NCBI GenBank assembly: GCA_964605095.1
Contig: CAZSBS010000260.1
Coordinates: forward strand, 1 to 6,766
Source of the DNA: JAUWQU01 sp964605095
GTDB lineage: Bacteria; Planctomycetota; Phycisphaerae; SM23-33
Length of the DNA stretch: 6,766 nucleotides
Direction of reading: 5' to 3'
The notes under the pieces were generated by a model. The model saw only the letters and a program-made list of their open reading frames with translations, was not told the DNA's origin and ran no database searches. Below are positions 4,476 through 6,766 of this stretch, piece after piece. The first letter of the stretch is position 1, and every line of letters starts with the position of its first letter. Both the position numbers and the translations under genes were made by a program.

Positions 4476-5702
4476 TTGAAGAAGGCAGTTTTCGTCGGGT
4501 TGGCCATACTCGCATCCACAGCCGCCATCCCAGCCTGGTCGGTGGCGGCCGAACCGCTGAAGCGGGTAATGGCGTGGGATCTGCCCGCGCTGTTCAAGGC
4601 CCCTAAAACGCATGACACCACGAGTTGTCCCGCGCCCGGGATGCGCAGTTTTTTCTTCGAGGGCGCGGAATACAAGGGCAAGCCAACCTGGGTGTTTGCG
4701 TACTACTCGGCCCCGGAAGGCAAGCCCCCGGTCGGAGGATGGCCCGCGGCGGTGTGCTCCCACGGCGGCGGCGGCACGGCGTATCCCGACTGGGTCAAGA
4801 CGTGGAATGAACATGGTTACGCGGCCATTTCCTTTGACCAGGAAGGCCACCTGCCTGACGGCAACAGCCACCAGAACGCCGGACCTGCTCGCAAGGACTG
4901 GTTCGGCGATATTGGATTGCCTGACAACGAGCAGTGGTTCCATCACGCGGTAGCCGACGTGATACGCGCTAATTCGCTGCTGCGCAGCTTCCCGGAGATA
5001 GACCCCAACAAGATCGGCCTGACGGGTATTTCCTGGGGCGGAACGATCGTCAGTGCAGTGGCGGGCCTGGATTCGCGATTCGCCTTTGTCGTGCCTGTTT
5101 ACGGATGCGGCTTCATTCACGAGAGCGATAACACAGGCATAAGCGACTGGTGCCGCAAAAAGATGACCAGTGAACACTATCGCGATTACTGCACGAAGTG
5201 GGACCCGTCGATCCACCTGCCCCACGCGAAAATGCCGATGCTGTGGATGATCGGCTTTGACGACCCCGTCTTTCCGATCAATATCTTTGAGCACTCGGCC
5301 TGTCTCGCCGGCGGGCCGGTCACCCGGTGCTACCGCGGCCACATGCTGCACGGACACGGGGTGGGGTGGAAGAAGCCCGAGCTTTACGTCTTCGCCGACA
5401 GCATAGTAAAAGGGACTCAGCCCCTGCCAAGCCTTTCCCGGCCGGAGTTGGACCCCAAGACCCGCATCGTGCGTACAAAGACAACCGGCAAGCTTATCGG
5501 CGCCTCGCTCTTCTACACGACCGGCGGCGGCCCATGGAAGGGCAAAGGCTGGACCAACATAGCGTGCGACGTGCGCGATGGTGAAGCGGTCAGCCGCAAG
5601 CCTCTCCCCGGAGGCGCAACGGCATACAACGTAAACGCCAAGGACGACCGCAACCTCCTTGTCAGTTCCGAGATCGTCTTCCCCGAGGCGAAGACTCCCT
5701 GA
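4476..5702 (+). CDS. Secreted alpha/beta-hydrolase, acetylxylan-esterase-like
   Basis: A 408-residue exported serine hydrolase. Residues 1-25 form a signal peptide: KK, a hydrophobic stretch, and a probable cleavage after SVAA. The alpha/beta-hydrolase core shows an oxyanion loop SHGGGG (95-100), a nucleophile elbow GISWGG (184-189) with Ser186, an acidic residue in FDDPVFP (Asp262 or Asp263) and a histidine in HMLHGHG (His292 or His294). A C-terminal stretch of about 80 residues (325-408, with YTTGGGPWKGKGW and NAKDDRNLLVSSE) forms an additional probable beta-sandwich, as in planctomycete-type prolyl-oligopeptidase/acetylxylan-esterase relatives. It most likely removes acyl groups from a polysaccharide in the periplasm or outside the cell; a peptidase or other ester substrate cannot be excluded. 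The start is TTG, supported by AAGGAG 7 bases upstream. It is divergent from the unknown secreted protein and is followed closely by a broken gene. Confidence 0.85.
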   Translation: MKKAVFVGLAILASTAAIPAWSVAAEPLKRVMAWDLPALFKAPKTHDTTSCPAPGMRSFFFEGAEYKGKPTWVFAYYSAPEGKPPVGGWPAAVCSHGGGGTAYPDWVKTWNEHGYAAISFDQEGHLPDGNSHQNAGPARKDWFGDIGLPDNEQWFHHAVADVIRANSLLRSFPEIDPNKIGLTGISWGGTIVSAVAGLDSRFAFVVPVYGCGFIHESDNTGISDWCRKKMTSEHYRDYCTKWDPSIHLPHAKMPMLWMIGFDDPVFPINIFEHSACLAGGPVTRCYRGHMLHGHGVGWKKPELYVFADSIVKGTQPLPSLSRPELDPKTRIVRTKTTGKLIGASLFYTTGGGPWKGKGWTNIACDVRDGEAVSRKPLPGGATAYNVNAKDDRNLLVSSEIVFPEAKTP

Positions 5703-5736
5703 TCCGCCGCCATGCTGGAAGTCAAACCGCTGCCCT

Positions 5737-6327
5737 GTGGGTCTGGCGCTTCGCATCGGGTGCTTCAGCGGCCCATTCGCACAGACCGGCCAGCCCATCG
5801 CGACCCTGGCGGATGTCGCGGCCGGATTGGTTAACCAGGCCCGCAGGCACGGAATGGAGCCGGCGGAACTTCAAATCGACTTCGACTGTCCCGAGAGCAA
5901 GCTCGACGGTTACGCCATTTGGCTTCGTGCCATCCGCCAGGCCGTGGCGCCGACGCCCGTGTCCATCACGGCTTTGCCGAGTTGGCTCAATCATTCCAGT
6001 TTCAATCGGCTGCTGACGCAGGCGCCGCGGTACGTCCTCCAGGTGCACTCGCTCAGTCGTCCATCGTCGACAGATCGCTTGGCCCCGCTCTGCGACGTCG
6101 AGGCGGCTCGCGGCGCCGTGCGCAAGGCAGCCCGCCTTGGCGGGGCGTTCCTGGTGGCCCTGCCCACCTACGGCTACCAGGTTGCCTTCGACGAGCACGG
6201 CAAGTACCTGAGCATTTCGGCCGAGGGACCCTCACCGCGGTGGCCGGCCGGCGCAGCCAAACAAGCGGTTCCATTACCGCTACAAGGCCGCCGATCTGGC
6301 CTGGCAGGCGGCAGAGATGATGCCTGA
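5737..6327 (+). pseudogene. Internal fragment of a DUF3142-type protein, truncated at both ends
   Basis: The frame begins to look conserved at LALRIGCFSGPF (from about 5743) and keeps family-like blocks: ELQIDFDCPESKLDGY (from about 5866), SITALPSWL (5962-5988), YVLQVHSL (6031-6054), VALPTYGYQVAFD (about 6151-6192) and a final ISAEGP-WPAG near 6215-6250. I recognise these from memory as DUF3142 features, a family of unknown function. Intact members carry roughly 60-90 residues before and about 90-100 after this part, and both are missing here. No good start is visible: GTG 5737 has only a distant GGAAG, and the next in-frame ATG (5853) is inside the domain. After about 6255 the frame loses similarity and stops at 6325-6327, while another frame takes over with a different protein's tail. 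It lies 34 bases after the esterase stop. Confidence 0.65.
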
Positions 6328-6514
6328 CCAGTCGGACCAGACAGCATTGGTGCTGTGCGAGGCCGGCACATGGCTCAAAAACCGCGATCCCAAGGCCGCC
6401 GACCGATTCTACAAGGCGCTGGCGCGGCGCTGCGGGCAGACCAGCCTGGGGCGTCTGGCTGACTCGGTCCGATGGTTCCCGGATTTGCCCGCCGCCGCCA
6501 GGCCGGCAAAGTAA
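6260..6514 (+). pseudogene. C-terminal tail of a helical-repeat (TPR-like) protein, 5' part missing
   Basis: This frame becomes protein-like at NKRFHYRYKAADLAW (from 6260), continues through AGTWLKNRDPKAADRFYKAL and ends VRWFPDLPAAARPAK at TAA 6512-6514. About 84 codons are left. The helical, Ala/Leu/Arg-rich pattern with WLKxRDPKAADRFYK is one I recall at the end of larger hypothetical TPR-type proteins in planctomycetes and verrucomicrobia. The frame is open only from after a TGA at 6209-6211, and the first in-frame ATG is at 6317, well into the conserved tail, so a complete gene cannot be present. It overlaps the end of the DUF3142 fragment in a different frame. The fusion could be a deletion junction, an indel within a natural fusion, or an assembly error. 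Confidence 0.6.
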
Positions 6515-6519
6515 GCCCT

Positions 6520-6532
6520 GCCGTCAAACGGC
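6520..6532. terminator. Small hairpin between convergent genes, possible weak terminator
   Basis: GCCGT (6520-6524) and ACGGC (6528-6532) form a perfect 5-bp stem around CAA. It lies between the convergent ends of the remnant (6514) and the small basic gene (6536). There is no T-run on either side, so function is doubtful. Confidence 0.25.
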
Positions 6533-6535
6533 CGC

Positions 6536-6613
6536 CTATTTCTTGCCCTTGGCGGCCTTGCTCTTCTTGGGCTTCTTGACGTTCTTCTGCTGAGCGTTGT
6601 TGCCTTTCGCCAT
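6536..6613 (-). CDS. 25-residue lysine-rich small protein
   Basis: A very short gene, MAKGNNAQQKNVKKPKK followed by SKAAKGKK and TAG. Ten of 25 residues are Lys and there are no acidic residues, so the product is strongly basic, probably unstructured and likely to bind nucleic acid or ribosomes (inference). The start is well supported: AAGGAG (6625-6620) lies exactly 6 bases upstream of the ATG. Short proteins with the MAKGNN..KKPKK pattern are known to me from many bacteria as uncharacterised conserved small proteins. It follows the HU-family gene by 46 bases on the same strand, so the two are probably co-transcribed. Confidence 0.75.
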   Translation of the reverse strand: MAKGNNAQQKNVKKPKKSKAAKGKK

Positions 6614-6619
6614 TGGAGT

Positions 6620-6625
6620 CTCCTT
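6620..6625 (-). promoter_or_regulatory. Shine-Dalgarno of the 25-residue gene
   Basis: AAGGAG on the minus strand, 6 bases before ATG 6613. It is the main evidence that this very short reading frame is translated from this Met rather than from an upstream start. Confidence 0.8.
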
Positions 6626-6659
6626 AGCGGCCCTTGGGTTATGCCGGCGTTTCAGAGCC

Positions 6660-6766
6660 TTACTTGGCCATGTCCTTGAGGGCCTTGAGGGGCCGGACCT
6701 TGATGACCTTGCGGGCGGGCTTGGCCGCAAAAACCTGCTCCAACTTGGTGAACGGGTTGATGCCCT
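6660..6766 (-). CDS. HU-family DNA-binding protein, 3' end only
   Basis: The last 34 residues of a histone-like HU/IHF family protein; the 5' part lies beyond the right edge. The segment GINPFTKLEQVFAAKPA matches the position of the HU beta-arm tip and return strand (family pattern xNPxTxExxxxxAxxx). The end VRPLKALKDMAK corresponds to the C-terminal helix (usual pattern GKALKDAV), with stop TAA at 6662-6660. HU proteins are small DNA-bending nucleoid proteins acting as dimers. The arm reads NPF rather than the commoner RNP, and it is unusually Lys/Pro/Ala-rich. The 25-residue basic gene follows it on the same strand. Confidence 0.8.
   Translation of the reverse strand, partial: GINPFTKLEQVFAAKPARKVIKVRPLKALKDMAK

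Noticed and set aside
4443..5798. A 451-codon minus-strand open frame antisense to the esterase
   Set aside because: The plus strand has the complete hydrolase motifs, signal peptide and ribosome binding site; the antisense frame has none of these.

Overview
The window is GC-rich bacterial DNA. Gene content and protein style point to a planctomycete-like bacterium (Phycisphaerae or a relative) or a close member of the Planctomycetes-Verrucomicrobia group. The clues are a PfkB kinase paired with a class II aldolase, secreted carbohydrate-active-looking proteins, a DUF3142-type remnant, an HU variant ending in a VRPLKALKDM-type tail, and an intergenic multi-hairpin repeat. This assignment rests on recalled family resemblance, not on a database search.

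Layout. Positions 1-643 hold no gene I can recognise. This stretch contains a convincing + strand intrinsic terminator (225-253) and a 218-bp MITE-like element (340-557) with 25-bp terminal inverted repeats, an 8-bp flanking direct repeat and at least four internal hairpins. A minus-strand operon follows: class II ketose-bisphosphate aldolase (2590-1715), then PfkB-family sugar kinase (1714-644), joined by a contiguous TGA-ATG. A well-formed sigma70-type promoter sits so close to the aldolase start that its mRNA should be leaderless. Next comes a minus-strand gene for a secreted or lipid-anchored protein of unknown function (4170-2857). It is divergent from a plus-strand secreted alpha/beta-hydrolase (esterase type) that starts at a TTG codon (4476-5702). 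The divergent spacer carries a 21-bp palindrome and a candidate extended -10 promoter.

Right after the esterase lie two fused gene remnants in different frames. The first is the middle of a DUF3142-type protein. The second is the C-terminal tail of an apparently unrelated helical-repeat protein. At the right edge, on the minus strand, are the 3' end of an HU-family DNA-binding protein gene and a 25-residue lysine-rich protein gene with a perfect ribosome binding site.

How the genes may work together (inference): the esterase and the unknown secreted protein would act on deacylation or recognition of extracytoplasmic polysaccharide. The kinase-aldolase pair would phosphorylate and split a sugar phosphate in the cytoplasm. 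The right-edge genes are housekeeping nucleoid-type genes. The most noteworthy item is the MITE-like hairpin element; the chimeric remnant and the leaderless operon promoter come next.
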